64,000 nucleotides of DNA, from positions 13,934,647 through 13,998,646 of the forward strand of contig NC_064038.1 of assembly GCF_932526225.1 (NCBI RefSeq). The letters are read 5' to 3'. Numbering within the stretch: position 1 is the first letter of the stretch; every line of letters begins with the position of its first letter. Made by a program: the position numbers and the translations under genes. Source of the DNA: Nematostella vectensis (lineage: Eukaryota; Cnidaria; Anthozoa; Actiniaria; Edwardsiidae). Shown here one piece after another: positions 13,230-27,600 of this stretch. Below the pieces are notes generated by a model. The model was not told the DNA's origin. It did no database searches and worked only from the letters and a program-made list of their open reading frames with translations.

Positions 13230-13607
13230 TCCACAATACACGCGTGTGCCTAACAGACACAGAGGCAGCCACAATACACGCGTGTGCCTAATGGATACAC
13301 AAAGGCATCCACAATACACGCGTGTGCATAAAAGACACAGAGGCAGCCACAATACACGCGTGTGCCTAACAGACACACAGAGGCATCCACAATACACGCG
13401 TGTGCATAACAGACACACAGAGGCATCCACAATACACGCGTGTGCCTAACACAAACAGAGGCATCCACAATACACGCCAATGGTCAGCGGCGTCAGCAAT
13501 GGCTGCCACGGTAATTTTGTGCTCCGTGTTATAAGAGTTTATCGAACGTTTGCTGCGGCCTGACTTTAAACATGTGGCCCTAAAACATTTACTGTGCCCC
13601 AGCGCTG

Positions 13608-16600
13608 ATGATCGTTTACTATTTCACCAAGTTCATCGACATCTGGTGGTGTAGCGAGCGACAGGCAATTTCGATCGGTGGCAATCGTGTCGGCGGCCAT
13701 TTTGAATCTACCAACACATCATTTCCAAAGAGACTTGTCTACGGCAGCTCCTACTTGAAATCAATAGGCAAGACTCAGCCGAAACAGGTCCTTCCCAGGG
13801 AACTATGGCAAGATCTTGGATCACTTGATATTAGGAAACGTTTTAGATCAAAACGTAAGCGGCAGTCCACAGCGACCGGTCCACCTGTGGTGGAACGCAC
13901 AGGTTCCCCACCAGACGTCATTGAGGGCCCAACTATCACTATCACTCGTGTTCCTGTTTTCTCCTTGATCAATGTGCGCTCGCTGTGCCCCAAAGTTGAC
14001 GAACTTGAGTGCGTTCTTATACACAACCAAGTGGATGTAGCCTGCATTACTGAAACCTGGCTCTCTAGCTCTTCCCTGGACTCTGCGGTCACTATGAAGG
14101 ATTACACCATCTCCAGAAGAGATCGGCCAACTCCCTGTGGCGGAGTGTGTGTTTATGTAAACTGCGCCATCCCAATCAGGAGACTTGACCACCTAGAGCT
14201 TGACTTGTTGACTTGTTGACTTGACTTGACTGGTTTGTTATCTGAGGTATTGTGGCTACAGCTACGGCCCATACGACTACCGAGATCCGTCTCTTCTATC
14301 GTTCTTGGAGTTATCTATCACCCTCCACATGCCAAAGCTCATGACAACCAAAAGCTCTATGACCATGTGCAATATGTGGTTGACCAGTGCCTTGACAAGC
14401 ACCCTGACTGCTTGGTGTGTGTAGTTGGCGACTTAAACCCTACGTCGACCAAGGTTTCTCCAGATGTCTTCCGGCGAGCATGCGGACTTTACCAGGTGGT
14501 AAAAGTGCTTACATGAGATTCTGGAATACTCGATTGGTTTTTAACCAATGCCCCCAAGTTGTTCTCAAGTCCCATCCAGCTGCCTAAGATAGGGACGAGT
14601 GACCATTATAGTGTCCTTTTCAGGCAGGAGCCAAGGAGTGATGGCGCGAAATCAACCCATAAGACCATAACTAAGCGTGACACGCGTGACAGTCGGATTC
14701 GCGAGTTTGGACAATGGTTAACTTCGTTCTCATGGCATGATTTGTTTGCGGCCTCTTCTTGCTCAGAAAAGTTTGCGATCTTCAGAGAAACACTCGTTGC
14801 TGCTATTGACAAGTTTTTGCCATCTTCAGCGGTGCGAGTACACACCAATGACAAGCCCTGGATGACGCAGAAGATCAAAGGTTGGATCGCCAAGCGGCAA
14901 GGCGCTCTTGTTAAGCACGGGAAGGAGTCACCGCTGTTCAAACTTTGGCGGTATAAAGTCGGTAAAGCAATCGCTAGAGCCAAGCATGTGTTTTATAGAA
15001 CGAAGGTGAAAAACCTCAAAAACACCAATATTGGACGCTGGTGGAAAGAGGTGAAGAACCTATCCGGTGTGTTTGGAAGCGAGGGGGAATGGTACCAGCA
15101 GTTGATTGACGGTCGAGATATTGACAATGTCCACGCGCTTTGCCAAAAGATCAATCAATTTTTTGCCGGTCTCACCTCCTCCTTCTCTCCGTTGACACCA
15201 TTGGACGTTGCAAGTATCGTGCACATTCCCGACTACCTTCTGGTCACATCCCGCGAAGCGTACAACTCTCTGCGCTCCATCAACACGAGGAAGTCAGTCG
15301 GGCCGAATAGAATACCAAATATTATTTTGAAGACCTTTGCGTTTGAACTCTCCACCGTAATTTCAGACTTATACAGCTTGTCTCTACGGGAAGGTTACCT
15401 CCCACCACTACTCAAGCGCGCAACGGTATGCCCTCTCCCTAAGCAGAAGCCCCCGAAAGCAATAGACAGTGACATCCGCCCGATTTCCCTGACCTGCCAA
15501 GTCGCTAAACTGATGGAAGGGTTTACGCTGTCCAGGGCTCTCCCCAACATCTTGGACCGCCTCGACAGGAACCAATTTGCTGCTGCGGGGAAATCTACCG
15601 AGCAAGCTCTCGCCTTCCTTTTACACCACGCTCTCAAAGGTCTTGATTGGGGCAACTGCTGAGTGCGGTTCTTCTTTGCTGATTTCAAGAAGGGGTTTGA
15701 TTTGATAGACCATCAAGTGCTGATTGAAAAACTCAAGATGTTTGGCCTTCATCCGTAATTAGTTCGCTGGATTGCGTCCTTTCTACAAGGCAGAACTCAG
15801 GCTGTTAGGATTTCATCCTTTATGTCGGGAGCTATAGCGTTGAAAGGCGGTATTCCCCAGGGGACTAAGCTCGGGCCCATACTGTTTGCAGTAATGGTCA
15901 ATGACCTACTGCCTAATTGGCGCCCTAGAGCAAAATTTGTTGACGATCTTTCGATCCTAGAAATTATCCCTAGGAACTCGTCCTCCATTCTACAATTCCT
16001 TGTATCTGACATTCAGTCATTTGCAGTAACAAACAACATGTGCCTAAATCCAGCCAAATGTAAGGAGTTGTCGGTTGACTTTTTACACTACAATAGCCAC
16101 GTGTGCCAACCCATTGCCACCGGGGGCTATGTCATCGAGCGTGTTAAGTCGTTCAAGCTTCTAGGCGTTTATGTGTCAGATGACTTATCATGGGGTGCGC
16201 ACGTGGACTACGTACTGAAAAGGGCCAACCGCAGATTATACGCATTGAGGCAGCTTAAACGTTGTGGCGTATCACCAGTCGATATAGTGTTGGTCTATTG
16301 TTTTCTCATACGATCTGTAATAGAGTACGCATCTGTGGGATTTGCTAACCTGCCACAATACCTCGCAAATTCTCTCGAGGCTATTCAAAAACGCGCATTG
16401 AGAATTATTTATCCGCACATTTCCTATACAGGTGCCTTGCAAGCTGCTAATCTCGACACGCTAGCTGGAAGAAGGAATGACAAATGTGTCAGGTTTATTC
16501 AGGGCATTAAGCCAAGCAATCCTTTGTATCGTTTAATAAATGGCACAAGAATTAAGAGGGACACGCATTATAATTTGAGAAGAGTGTCAGCTGACACATT

Positions 16601-16670
16601 TAGTTGTAAGCCCACAAACACTGACCGTTTCGGGAAATTTGTAACTAGTAAATATGCATGTGAGTTATAA
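13608..16670 (+). pseudogene. LINE ORF2: AP endonuclease and reverse transcriptase, four in-frame stops
   Basis: One reading frame runs from ATG 13608 to TAA 16670, about 1020 codons, with no net frameshift. Stops interrupt it at 14217, 14514, 15660 and 15756. Endonuclease landmarks are INVRSL near 13968, ITETWL near 14046 and GDLNP near 14428. Reverse-transcriptase landmarks are KSVGPNRIPN near 15295, ADFKKGFDLIDH near 15681, GGIPQGTKLGP near 15847 and the catalytic FVDD at 15936-15947, followed by a C-terminal thumb-like region (RANRRLYALRQLKR). The 14514 stop sits where related elements usually have Arg before DSG, so it may be CGA decayed to TGA. Tandem TTGAC motifs precede the 14217 stop. 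The enzyme would copy its RNA at a nicked target. This copy cannot make a full protein without readthrough, but its nearly open frame suggests it is young. Confidence 0.85.
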
Positions 16671-16738
16671 TTTGTATTGTCGCACGTCATGCTGACCGTG
16701 CCTGTAATTCAGGACCCTGCAAGTGGCACGAATAAACA

Positions 16739-17282
<544 letters not shown>

Positions 17283-18016
17283 GTGTGCCTAAAAGACACA
17301 GAGGCAGCCACAATACACGCGTGTGCCTAACAGACACACAAAGGCATCCACAATACACGCGTGTGCATAACAGACACACAGAGGCATCCACAATACATGC
17401 GTGTGCCTAACAGACACACAGAGGCATCCACAATACACTCGTGTGCATAACAGACACACAGAGGCATCCACAATACACGCGTGTGCCTAACAGACACAGA
17501 GGCAGCCACAATACACGCGTGTGCCTAATAGATACACAAAGGCATCCGCAATACACGAGTGTGCATAACAGACACACAGAGGCATCCACAATACACGCGT
17601 GTGCCTAACAGACACAGAGGCAGCCACATTACACGCGTGTGCCTAATAGATACACAAAGGCATCCGCAATACACGAGTGTGCATAAAAGACACAGAGGCA
17701 GCCACAATACACGCGTGTGCCTAACAGACACACAGAGGCATCCACAATACACGCGTGTGCATAACAGAGACACAGAGGCATCCACAATACACGCGTGTGC
17801 ATAACAGACACACAGAGGCATCCACAATACACGCATGTGCCTAACAGACACACAGAGGCATCCACAATACACGCGTGTGCCTAACAGACACACAGAGGCA
17901 TCCACAATACACGCGTGTGCCTAACAGACACACAGGCATCCACAATACACGCGTGTGCATAACAGACACACAGGCATCCACAATACACGCGTGTGCATAA
18001 AAGACACAGAGGCAGT
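17283..18016. repeat. Right-hand remnant of the 38/40-bp satellite
   Basis: About 19 units of the satellite left of the LINE, in the same orientation. Their order of variants (the AGAGACACAGAGG unit, the CACATTACACG unit, two short CACACAGGCATCC units) matches the array segment at about 8840-9390. The offset shifts from 8489 to 8607 bases inside the match, a difference of about three units. The array ends in a partial unit at GGCAGTTATGG. Confidence 0.94.
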
Positions 18017-18610
18017 TATGGAGGGAAATTTATAGGATGGTCGTGTTATGGGGGAGGCCTATAGGATGGCCGTATTATGGGGGGAGCTAAAAGGATGGTC
18101 TTGTTATGTAGGGATGCTTATAGGATGGTCGTGTTAGATAGGGAAGCTTATAGGATGGTCGTGTTATGGGGAGGGAAGATAAAAGGATGGTCTGGTTATG
18201 TAGGGATGCTTATAGGATGGTCGTGTTATGTAGGAATGCTTATAGGATGGCCGTGTTAGATAGGGAAGCTTATAGGATGGTCGTGTTATGGGGAGGGAAG
18301 ATAAAAGGATGGTCGTGTTATGTAGGGATGCTAATAGGATGGCAGTGTTAGGTAGGGAAGCTTTTAGGATGGCCATGTTTTGGGCTAAGCTTATAGGATG
18401 GTCGTGTTATGGGGAGGAAAGTTAAAAGGATGGTCGTGTTATGTAGGGATGTTAATAGGGTGGCCGTGTTAGGTAGGGAAGCTTTTAGGATGGCCGTGTT
18501 ATGGGGGGAAGCTTATCGGATGGCCGTGTTATGGGGGAAGCTGATAGGATGGCCATGTTATGGAGGGAAGCTTAGAGGATGGAAAACTTATAAGATGATC
18601 GTGTTATGGC
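18017..18610. repeat. ~30-bp minisatellite
   Basis: About 19-20 degenerate units of 29-33 bp share TATAGGATGG(T/C)CGTGTTATG followed by GGGAAGCT- or TAGGGATGCT-type spacers. AGGATGG recurs at 18034, 18063, 18092, 18122, 18152, 18184, 18213, 18243, 18273, 18306, 18337, 18366 and 18397. It directly abuts the unrelated 38/40-bp satellite. It is not coding. Confidence 0.92.
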
Positions 18611-21600
18611 TTATATGCCAAATTTCATTTTCAACGCTAACGCTACCAAATATTATACTGGATTTCTTGTGTAAGCTCGGATGATGTAGCATATACGTCT
18701 GGTTTCATTTGGTTGGAAGCTAAAGATTACAAAGAAGAAAAAGGTCATATTTCCGTTTGGTCTGTATTCGTTAATATCGTATAACGGAGACAAAAAGCAA
18801 AACACCCTTTTTTCGAATATTCACAGTAATAAAAGGGCTTAGCCTAGGTTAATATTACGGTCACAGGTGATCTAGGGACAAGGAACTTACCCGCCGTATA
18901 CCCTACTGAGAAATCATCCTTAAAATGATAATGGGAATAAAAAAACATAATTTCTCCCTTGGCGTATCCGGAATTCCCTCGCCTGTGTTAAACCTCTTCT
19001 AATAATTCTTCATCTCAAGGGTATAGGATGACAGCCGCAGATAAGGCTTAAACGAGCACAAATTAGTATGGCGACTTGGAAATGAATATGTCGCGCGTGC
19101 CCGTGTTCCGCAAAAGGAAACTCTCTGTTAACGTTTGTCTTTATTCATACGTATAGGTTCCCGCCAATTTCCGCCGTCAATTTGGTAATATGTTTAGGGT
19201 ATAAGGTGTAATAGCGTTAAGTGAAGTACCTTTGAGTTTATTAAACTTGGACACTATTAGAACAAGACTTGCATCCGATGTGAAGGGAATTCAATTTGTC
19301 CAATTTAAGGGTGTAAGGGAAAAAAATAAGATCAAGGCGAGCGAATTTTAGCCATGAACATTGTAGACAAGCAGAGTAATAGACATTCATAGCTCCTTTT
19401 CAATAAAATGTCAATTCTTTATTTTATTTCCAATAAAATGAAACATAGATTAACAACAAAATATGAAATTCATCATCTCGGGTACAATCAAGGTCTTCAC
19501 AACAATACATGTTGTAAAACAAAGCGACAACAAAACCTTGGGAAATGGGCGTTTAACGACTTCAAAAACAAATATGGTTATATGTTTTCAAGGGCTTGAA
19601 CTAACATCATACAAAAAGGTTAAGTTTAAAAGCACACAAAATTTGAGAGCATATAATTATATGCATTTAAGGACAAACCGACGCTATACAAAAAGGTTAT
19701 CTTTGAAGGAATAAAAAGGGAGAACATATAATTATCTATAGTATAAAACACAGTGAGGAGAGAAAGCTATTCAAAAGCTCAACAAACTAGTATTGTAAAT
19801 CGACTTAAACATCTCACAATCACATCCAACAAAAAGGTATAAAATCATCAGCTTCATATCGAATCGCGTGATAACAAGTGAGTCAAAGTGGGGACCGAAT
19901 GCAAAAGTCGTTTAACAGATATCGAACATAGAATTCCTTACAAAGCCACCTAAAAATCTAGGTATTCCTGGTCATTTTTGGTGTTCTGTGTTCGAGATAA
20001 TGTTTCACTACAGTTGGGCATCAGCCTCACAAACTATTAAAATGTTGATAAAAACAAATACAACCCTTCTCTTTTTATTTTCATCTAATTACTTGCAACA
20101 TCCATCAAAAAGGTAAGGTTTGTGCGATCTGGAAACTTTCTGGAAACCTTATCCTTTTTTCGTAGAGAAGCACCTATCTTTGAGCCGGTTAGCAAGGGTT
20201 ATAAGGCTAGCAAGGGATATAAACGTACACTGAAATTAACCATCGATGAGAGAATTGATACGAAAGAAGCGCGAATCGAACTACAAGTGAAAAAACCCCC
20301 TGGCCTTAACCCCATTTTCCAATATTAAATTAATCAATTTTATCAAGTTTTAGAAAGAAAAAAAAACGTAGACACTTTTTAGCTGAATAGCTTCTGAACA
20401 GGACGTATATCATCGTCCTCCTGGATAAATGTAAGGTGTTGATAAATGTTGCGAGAAATATGAGGCTGTAACGGTTTCATTGCATGCGAATATAATACCA
20501 TACTCCCGCTGAATCTATTACATTAAACCAAATAAGTTAATATGTTACATGAAAACCAGCAAAGAGAATCGAAGTTAATGAAACCCGAGCATGAAAAAAA
20601 AATCGGCTAATAAGAACTTTAATTCCATTCATCACAATTTGGCCTCTCGAATGAACCACAAGTATACAAAGTCTCTTATATGGGTATATGTAATGAGTCC
20701 ATCCGTTTGACTTTCTATATAGAATATTATAGCACTGGAGGGTCTCGTCTTCTTCACAAGAGGATGTATAGTACGAATTCACTGGGTATAAAACAACTCA
20801 TTTGAGAAGCGTTTTACTCATAAGTAAGTATACAAGCCAATGGATAGAAGAGATTCGCTGGGTATAAAACGCCTGGAATATTTAAGAGGTTTTTAAGTCA
20901 CAGGTACAAGGTACATGATCTATTTCAAATAAAGAGCCAATCAGTAATAAGACCAAATGTCTTTTAGATAAAATAAAACCTAAAACCGAATATTCCCTTA
21001 CTATCCGTCCACCCAGGACAGTTTACAGCACACAAACTATATTTTAGGTATTTGAATGAAAATGAGTTAAACATTTTTTTTAATATTACATTTTAGATTT
21101 AAGCGCTGATACGAGAAAGTTAAAAAAATTGGAAATAAATTGACTAGATATATTTTAAACACTTCGACACAAATAGCACCGCGCGTTCGAACAGACAACC
21201 AACGGAGAACAATGCACGAGATATCTGGTAGTTATTGTCGGTCAGTTGCCTATCTTATTCAAGATAACTACAGGAATTTCAAAAACCGCGAAGGGAATCT
21301 AAAAGTCATTTCTACATTCCTGTGGCTCGCATTAAGAGAGCTCACTTTATTGATGTCGAGATTGTTCTTTAGAGGAATCCACAAAGAGTCACTTAACCCC
21401 ACTAAAGCTAGACCTAATGCACCAGCTTTAAAAAGTGGAACTTACCGTATTTGAAGAGCATTCAAATTTTGAGTAACATTTGACCAGAGAAATTGGTCAA
21501 TGTTAGACAGATGCCTAAACCACAAGGCTAATATATTCCTAAAATGCCCCAACGCTAACACAATTCTCGTCTTAAGAAAGGAAAACGTATTTCACAGATG

Positions 21601-24600
21601 TAATAACAGGGAAAAAGTCAAAAAATTAATCTTGCACGCTCTATTTAACGCTCTGTGACCAAAAAATAGCCGATCGTCAAAAGAATAACTCTAATATCAT
21701 ATATAATGTAAGAAAATAAAATTTAAACGGAAACAACAAGGAAAAACATAAAAAATTCATGCGAGAAAAAAAAATTGCGTATTATTACACTGTTTTTAAA
21801 GAAAAATGCCTTAAGTAAATAAACATTTTATTTAAAAAATAGTCAATTACACATTTACAAAAAGCCGGTACAATAATCTAAACTAAAACACTTGAGAAAA
21901 TTTCAGAGTAACAGTTGTAAAGTGCTTCTGATATATCATACCAGAGACCCGGTGTGAGCAGAACGTATTATTTTCATCAAATTAGTCCCGAACATATTTA
22001 TGACAACACCTTATTTGTGGGCGAAATGCTAGATTAAAACTCCTAAATGTTCTAATTGTTCCTAATTCATAGTCTTGTTCCAAACTATGTTTACCACCGA
22101 TCTATAAGGTTTTTACAATTCGTAGATTTTTCCAAATCATTTTATCTTAGAATATCTTTCTCGTTGAGTAATGTAAATTGCGATGTTTTTGTTGAGTTCC
22201 ACTAATTACCTCCCTTCATTGAATTCCAAATGTTCTGTGATGGCATTCTACTACTGCGCGGATAGCTAAGGCAGAGACAAAAAACAACAGTCAATAGAAA
22301 TTGCTACCAATTACTGGTTATCTACTCCTGGTGTGGAGATCACAGAGCAAGGTTCACTACTCGTTCGGTCAGTGAGGGACAACCAAGAATGGAGAAATAC
22401 TGTAAGTATGGGTATAAATAAGCATGAATAAGAAAGAGATAAAAAATACAAAAAAGATCTCAAACCTAGAAACAAAACCGTACTCTAAAAAGAATTCCCC
22501 AATATTTGCTTTCTGCCGTTTTTCAATCTGAAAAAAAAATGTTTTTTTTATAAACCTTCTCATTGAGCCTTTTTAAAAAGAGATTTCCCCCCCAAAAAAA
22601 ATGATAAAATGAAATGAAAAGAAATAACGAAAACTCATTTCTCAAAAAGTGATAAACCATAAATGTTGGAATAGAGTATAAAAGATGAGGGGGTTCGGGT
22701 TTATTTAATCTCGATCAAGTCTAATTTCTTTCTCCTTCCTTTCATTAAACTCAGGCAATCTAGGGTTTAGCTGTTAATAGATCGACCGGGAATTCCAATC
22801 TTAGCTCTTCACTTCACTTCATTTTCTTGTTCAAACAGAAGAACTACAAACAGTTTATTAGGTTTGAGTATAACCTAGTTGTGATTACAGGTCTCACGTT
22901 CATAGCACCTGCCCGAATCTTAACGAGCTCATGTCTAAAGAAATTCGAAAATTAAAGAAAAATACATTTAGACCGCTAGCAGGTGATAAGGGCGCTATTT
23001 ACATTGCTTTCTGCACGAAGACACAATGGTACTCCAGTGTGTTGAAGCTGAAAATGAGGTTTTAATAGAACTAAGAATGGTGTTCCACCCAAGGAGTCGA
23101 CTCGAAGTCAAAATGCTTTTCTTCGAGGGCACAAAAGAAATAAAATGAGGGAATCAAAACGACACAGAGAGACAAATAAATCACAAGGAGGGCACAGCAT
23201 TATGATTTAGAAAAAGCTTTAATCCAACTGCGGTCACTCCTTGCGCTCAGTGACTCACGTTATTTCACGTTGTCCAAGTTTTCCGGGAAAGATCGAATTT
23301 TAAAAAACTCAACAAACAAAAATAACCAAATTCTCCGGTGTCCCTGGGTTAGCGCTTATGGTACTTTAAAGTAAAGGTTCCCTTAAGTAGAGGTTTTAAG
23401 CATCATCATTAGGTGCCCGTTGGGTTTTTAGGTTGAGAATGGTTGGTTAGAATGCATTATGAACAAGTCTATTTCTTTCGGACACCTGCGCCCAGCGAGA
23501 TTATTATCACGGTCCGCACATTACCCCTTTCTTTCGCTGACAAAATCTTCCTTCATTCATTATCCCAAAGGACAGAACTTTTCGTGGGCTCCTTGCAATG
23601 AGCGCCAAGGCTACTTGGATGAGATCAAGTTTTGAAAGTCTGAAAGTCGGTAAATAAAAGTTAGAAAGTCGGTAGATAAATCACATATTTCAGTTTGAAA
23701 GGGTTTATTCAACATTTTACAAAGAACAAAACGCCAGATAGTGCCCTTTTAAAAAGTCAATTTAAAATCAAAGTGGAAATCTTGAGAATTGCAACATTTT
23801 AAAGGCTACCTTTGATTTGTGCCGCATCAAATTACAAGAATAGCTATTTAGCCATGGTTTTCCTCACCTTACAGCATGACTGACACGCGACTAGAGAAAT
23901 CCAAAAAAAAGTTTTGTCTCATATACAATGGAAGTAATTGATGAATGAAAGAAAAGAAAGCACTCTAAATTATTACTTTGTTGAAGTTTTTTTTCTTACC
24001 AACAATGCGAAATATCATCCGCATTTTGAAATTTTCCCGTTTTCTTTCTCGACGAACGTTAAAGTACAGGTGCTAAGCCCATCAGATAAAACCTTTCTGT
24101 GTAACCATGTTAGTCCAGGATCTTGGGCGCGAGCGCCTCTTGTGATAACAAGGATTTAAAACATCTCTGAACACCCCGATTTGCTCGAATTCCATCGAGC
24201 ACGAAACCCCCTTTCCATCTCCTGCCAAACCTTTCACCGCTCATCGCACCACACAGAGTGACGTCTAAAATATCAGCAGCTTTTTATCAACTCTCGGTAA
24301 TTTTGTTAAGGAGTCCAGTGGGAAATTGTAGTAACGCGACATATTCCTTATGATTAACCACGAATTGGACTCAGTTAGTATAAATGTTAGTATACATTTG
24401 AGGCTGGTTAATATAGAGTTGATTTGGAGGTCTATTGGCCTAATAGATATCATTGCAGCACTTGTAAATCACTATTTTACGATGTGTATTTTACCTCTTG
24501 TTAGGAATTCTCCCTCAGTAATTTAGGCTTGTATTAGGGAAAATAAATTGAGTATCTGATCCTCTCCCAGATCTCTTCAGTACATCTATTTGTAGTTATG

Positions 24601-27600
24601 GTAAGACAGCTTTCTAACCCCAATCTACAGTTCTACTTCATAGCGCTCCATATTTTGCGCTGAAATTCAGTCCGTAGGACCTCAGATCAATGATGTATTT
24701 CGACAATTTTTTCTTTTCAAAATTAAAGTCACTTAAATTCACATTAAGATGGCTCTGTCAAGGAGTGATTTTGGTATAACAGAGCTCCTTTCCATTGAAT
24801 GAAACACTAAAAAATGTTATCAGCCGATACAATAATTAGATCTTGAATATGTTTCAGAAAAGTGGATTTGGCTAATTGTTCGCTGAAAAATTGCATAGAT
24901 CGGGAGTTAAAGTATCACTTTTTATATAAAAAACTAGACGAATAAGGAAATATTTTCAAGGCAATTTGTGTGCATTTTGTTCTGTGTATACACTTATTGT
25001 TTAAACATAACACTAGAAAGAAGGTTTTAATGGCTGTGAAGTGTGGTATTTTACGCACTATAGAGCACTTGAGTAGTATAGAACATAAAGCAAAGGAGTT
25101 TAAAGCATTCCAAATAAACAGTGACGAACAAAATACAACAACATTGGAAAAGAGGAAGTGGAACACACGGGGGGAAGAAATGCACGAGACAAATATGTAA
25201 GCAGAGCAGTTAATAAGTGAGTGAGTAATTAGTTTATACTCCTATTCTCGGGTTATTTGATTTGAAAATAGCCGTTTTGTTTTTAACGAAATTCCAAAAT
25301 TTAATAACAACAACATGAGGGCAGAAAGCGCCGCCAACTGTGAGTCAAGTTTTTTTGGGGAAATTTCGAGCTTAATTTGTTCGGAAGCTAGTAATTGTCT
25401 CGCCCGTGACACGCGCGTCTTCAAGAGCTAGAGGCGGGGATCGGTCTCGAGCTCTTCATTTAGAACCCTCCTCTTTCTTCTCGGCACTTAATTATATAGA
25501 AAAGATAATCCCGGAGCTTCTATGAAGAACGCAGAACTATGGCACAAAAGCGCGCACGTTTTAAGACATGCTGCCGTGCTATTGGTGGAGCAGCCTAAGT
25601 TTATTCCTCGAGTAAAGCATTTGTCTGCATAGCGACATAAATCAGCTCATTTCACAATTACATTGTTGTTTTATACTCCTAAATACACAAAAGGTACTCG
25701 AGGTTGTTTGTCGACAAGCGAGAATGATTTATCGAGTGTCTAATAAAGCGGAAATGATTCGCAGGTTTTGTTGCTGAGAAGAAGAAAAAAGAAGAAACTC
25801 AGTTTTAGCAATCTGTCTTTCGGCAAATAGCCCTCATCTCATTAAACTCCAAAACGATCGCTATCATCAACCAAATCATATTGAAATTGCTCTGGGTACC
25901 TTTTCGTCAGCGTTTTACAAAATGTTATATTTATCATTTAATTACAAGGTCAAGTTTTTTAGTTCTCTCTTTAGAAACAGCACGATATGCACTTGGAGTC
26001 TATGATCAGTTTCATTAATTTGGTCACTGCACACTGCAGGAGTTATCGTCATTGTAAAACTAGATAATAATCACTTATAAATTTAGCAATAGTCAATAAT
26101 TGATGTGGTAAGTATTTTAGAGCCAAAAGACCGTAATTAGCAGAATTCTCGAGTCAACGCTTGCTGAAGCTGCCTGGTACCTCCTTCGGTATGTAAGAAG
26201 CCGCCAAGAGGATTGTAATTAGGCGCAGTTTAATTAAAGAACCTTCTATGAAGAGCTTGATACTTGCGTCTTTATAGGCGTGCTTACTCATAGAGCCAAA
26301 GAAAGAAGATTTTAATATTTCAGAGACGAAAAACCCACAGAAGTTTTGTCGGTGCCTAGTGGGTTCTTTGAGGCGCCAATTAGAAGTGATGCGGTTTGTC
26401 GAGAGTATTTTTCAACTCTGTTTTCAAGAGCACAAGCGTGTTTTTTTAGTGAGAGAAAAACCTCAGAGTTGAAGTATTCACGCATAACTATTCTATTTTC
26501 TACAGCACATTATCGATATAATGTGATCGAAATCACTTACAATCTCATAGAACCTGATGATAAATTAATTTCAAAAAGCTTCATTTAGAGAATTAGCAAC
26601 AAGAATCCTTATTTCTAGACAAAGAAAAACAATAATATCCCTGTTGTAAAGTTGAATAGAAAAGGTAAAAAAATTAGTGGACGGATCAAAAGTTATTTTT
26701 CTCGGAATGGTTGATAGAGGGCTGGACAGCTCTTTTCTTAGAAAGGTTTACCCAAATAATCAGGAGAACTGGCAAGTACTAGGGTTTAATAGTACAATTT
26801 AGGGTTGTTCATTAGCGCTTGCCATCGTCAGGTGCTAGTCGGCAATTCTTTCTTTCCCATCTTTTTCTTCCAGTGTCAGGGCGTCAACAAATCATTGGTA
26901 GTATTAGTTTACTCAGAGATTTCCTCTTATTTCCCTTAGTGTGCTCTAGTCATTGGTATCTTCTTAACTCTTTCAGGCCTCATTAAACTTATTGTGGGGG
27001 TATTGTCCCGGGCCCTGGCTAAGGGGAGAGGACGATCACGTACAACACACGATTGTTATGATTTAGAAAATACTACCGATCTAACCCCCAGTGCCGCGCA
27101 CTCCCGATACGGGTCTCTATCTGCCCCGCTGCCACCATAAAAGATCATGTCATTATGAATAAGGATCACAGGTTTGAGCCGATAAATACCCGCGTCTTTG
27201 CGTAAGCCGAATGGGAAATACGGCGTTGACAGTCGGCTTAGAGGACGGTAATTGTTGTAAACCGTAGGGAAATGTTAGTTTTTCTCATTGTCGATAGGTG
27301 GGGTAGAGTACATGTAATTAAGTGCATTTCACTCAAGGGCACACACTCAAGGCAACACTGTCACGACTTTCTACAAACCAGGTTATTAAAACGCTCCGAA
27401 ACTGAAGGCCGCAATTATAAACTCCCGAACGAATGAAATCCGTTGAGATATTTTGCGGTGGGTGGGAGGCGAACATCCCAAGCGTTATTATGGTCGGTTA
27501 AAATCACAGGGTTAGGTCACCATCCTGCTTTATCGCAAGCTGCCTTTCAAATGAGGACGAGACTAAAAAAAAAAAAACTCGCCGTGCTGTCGACATCGCA

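Larger units (their letters stand above)
4191..13477. repeat. 9.3-kb satellite array of 38/40-bp units
   Basis: About 240 head-to-tail units of mostly 38 or 40 bp; the two lengths differ by one CA in the ACACAGAGGC part. Nearly every unit holds the palindrome ACACGCGTGT, which contains an ACGCGT (MluI) site. Variants affect GCATCC/GCAGCC/GCAGAC after the AGAG motif and CCTAACAG/CATAACAG/CCTAATAGA after the palindrome. In CATA units, ATACACGCGTGTGCATA is 17 bases of strict purine-pyrimidine alternation. Patterns of variants repeat over longer distances (about 198 bp near 5200-5700, 470 bp near 6414-7378, 742 bp near 11296-12220, 2654 bp near 9.7-13.2 kb), the mark of unequal exchange. Open frames of up to 276 codons are a by-product of the unit lengths and low stop content and are not genes. 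Confidence 0.97.

Noticed and set aside
4191-13477. CRISPR-like appearance of regular ~38-bp repeats
   Set aside because: There are no unique spacers, the units are contiguous and variable, and the context is an animal genome.
4293-13480. Dozens of long open frames on both strands of the satellite, up to 276 codons, rich in Cys, Val and Leu or in Arg, His and Thr
   Set aside because: They repeat with the 38/40-bp unit, overlap in all frames and carry no known domain; they follow from unit length and low stop content.
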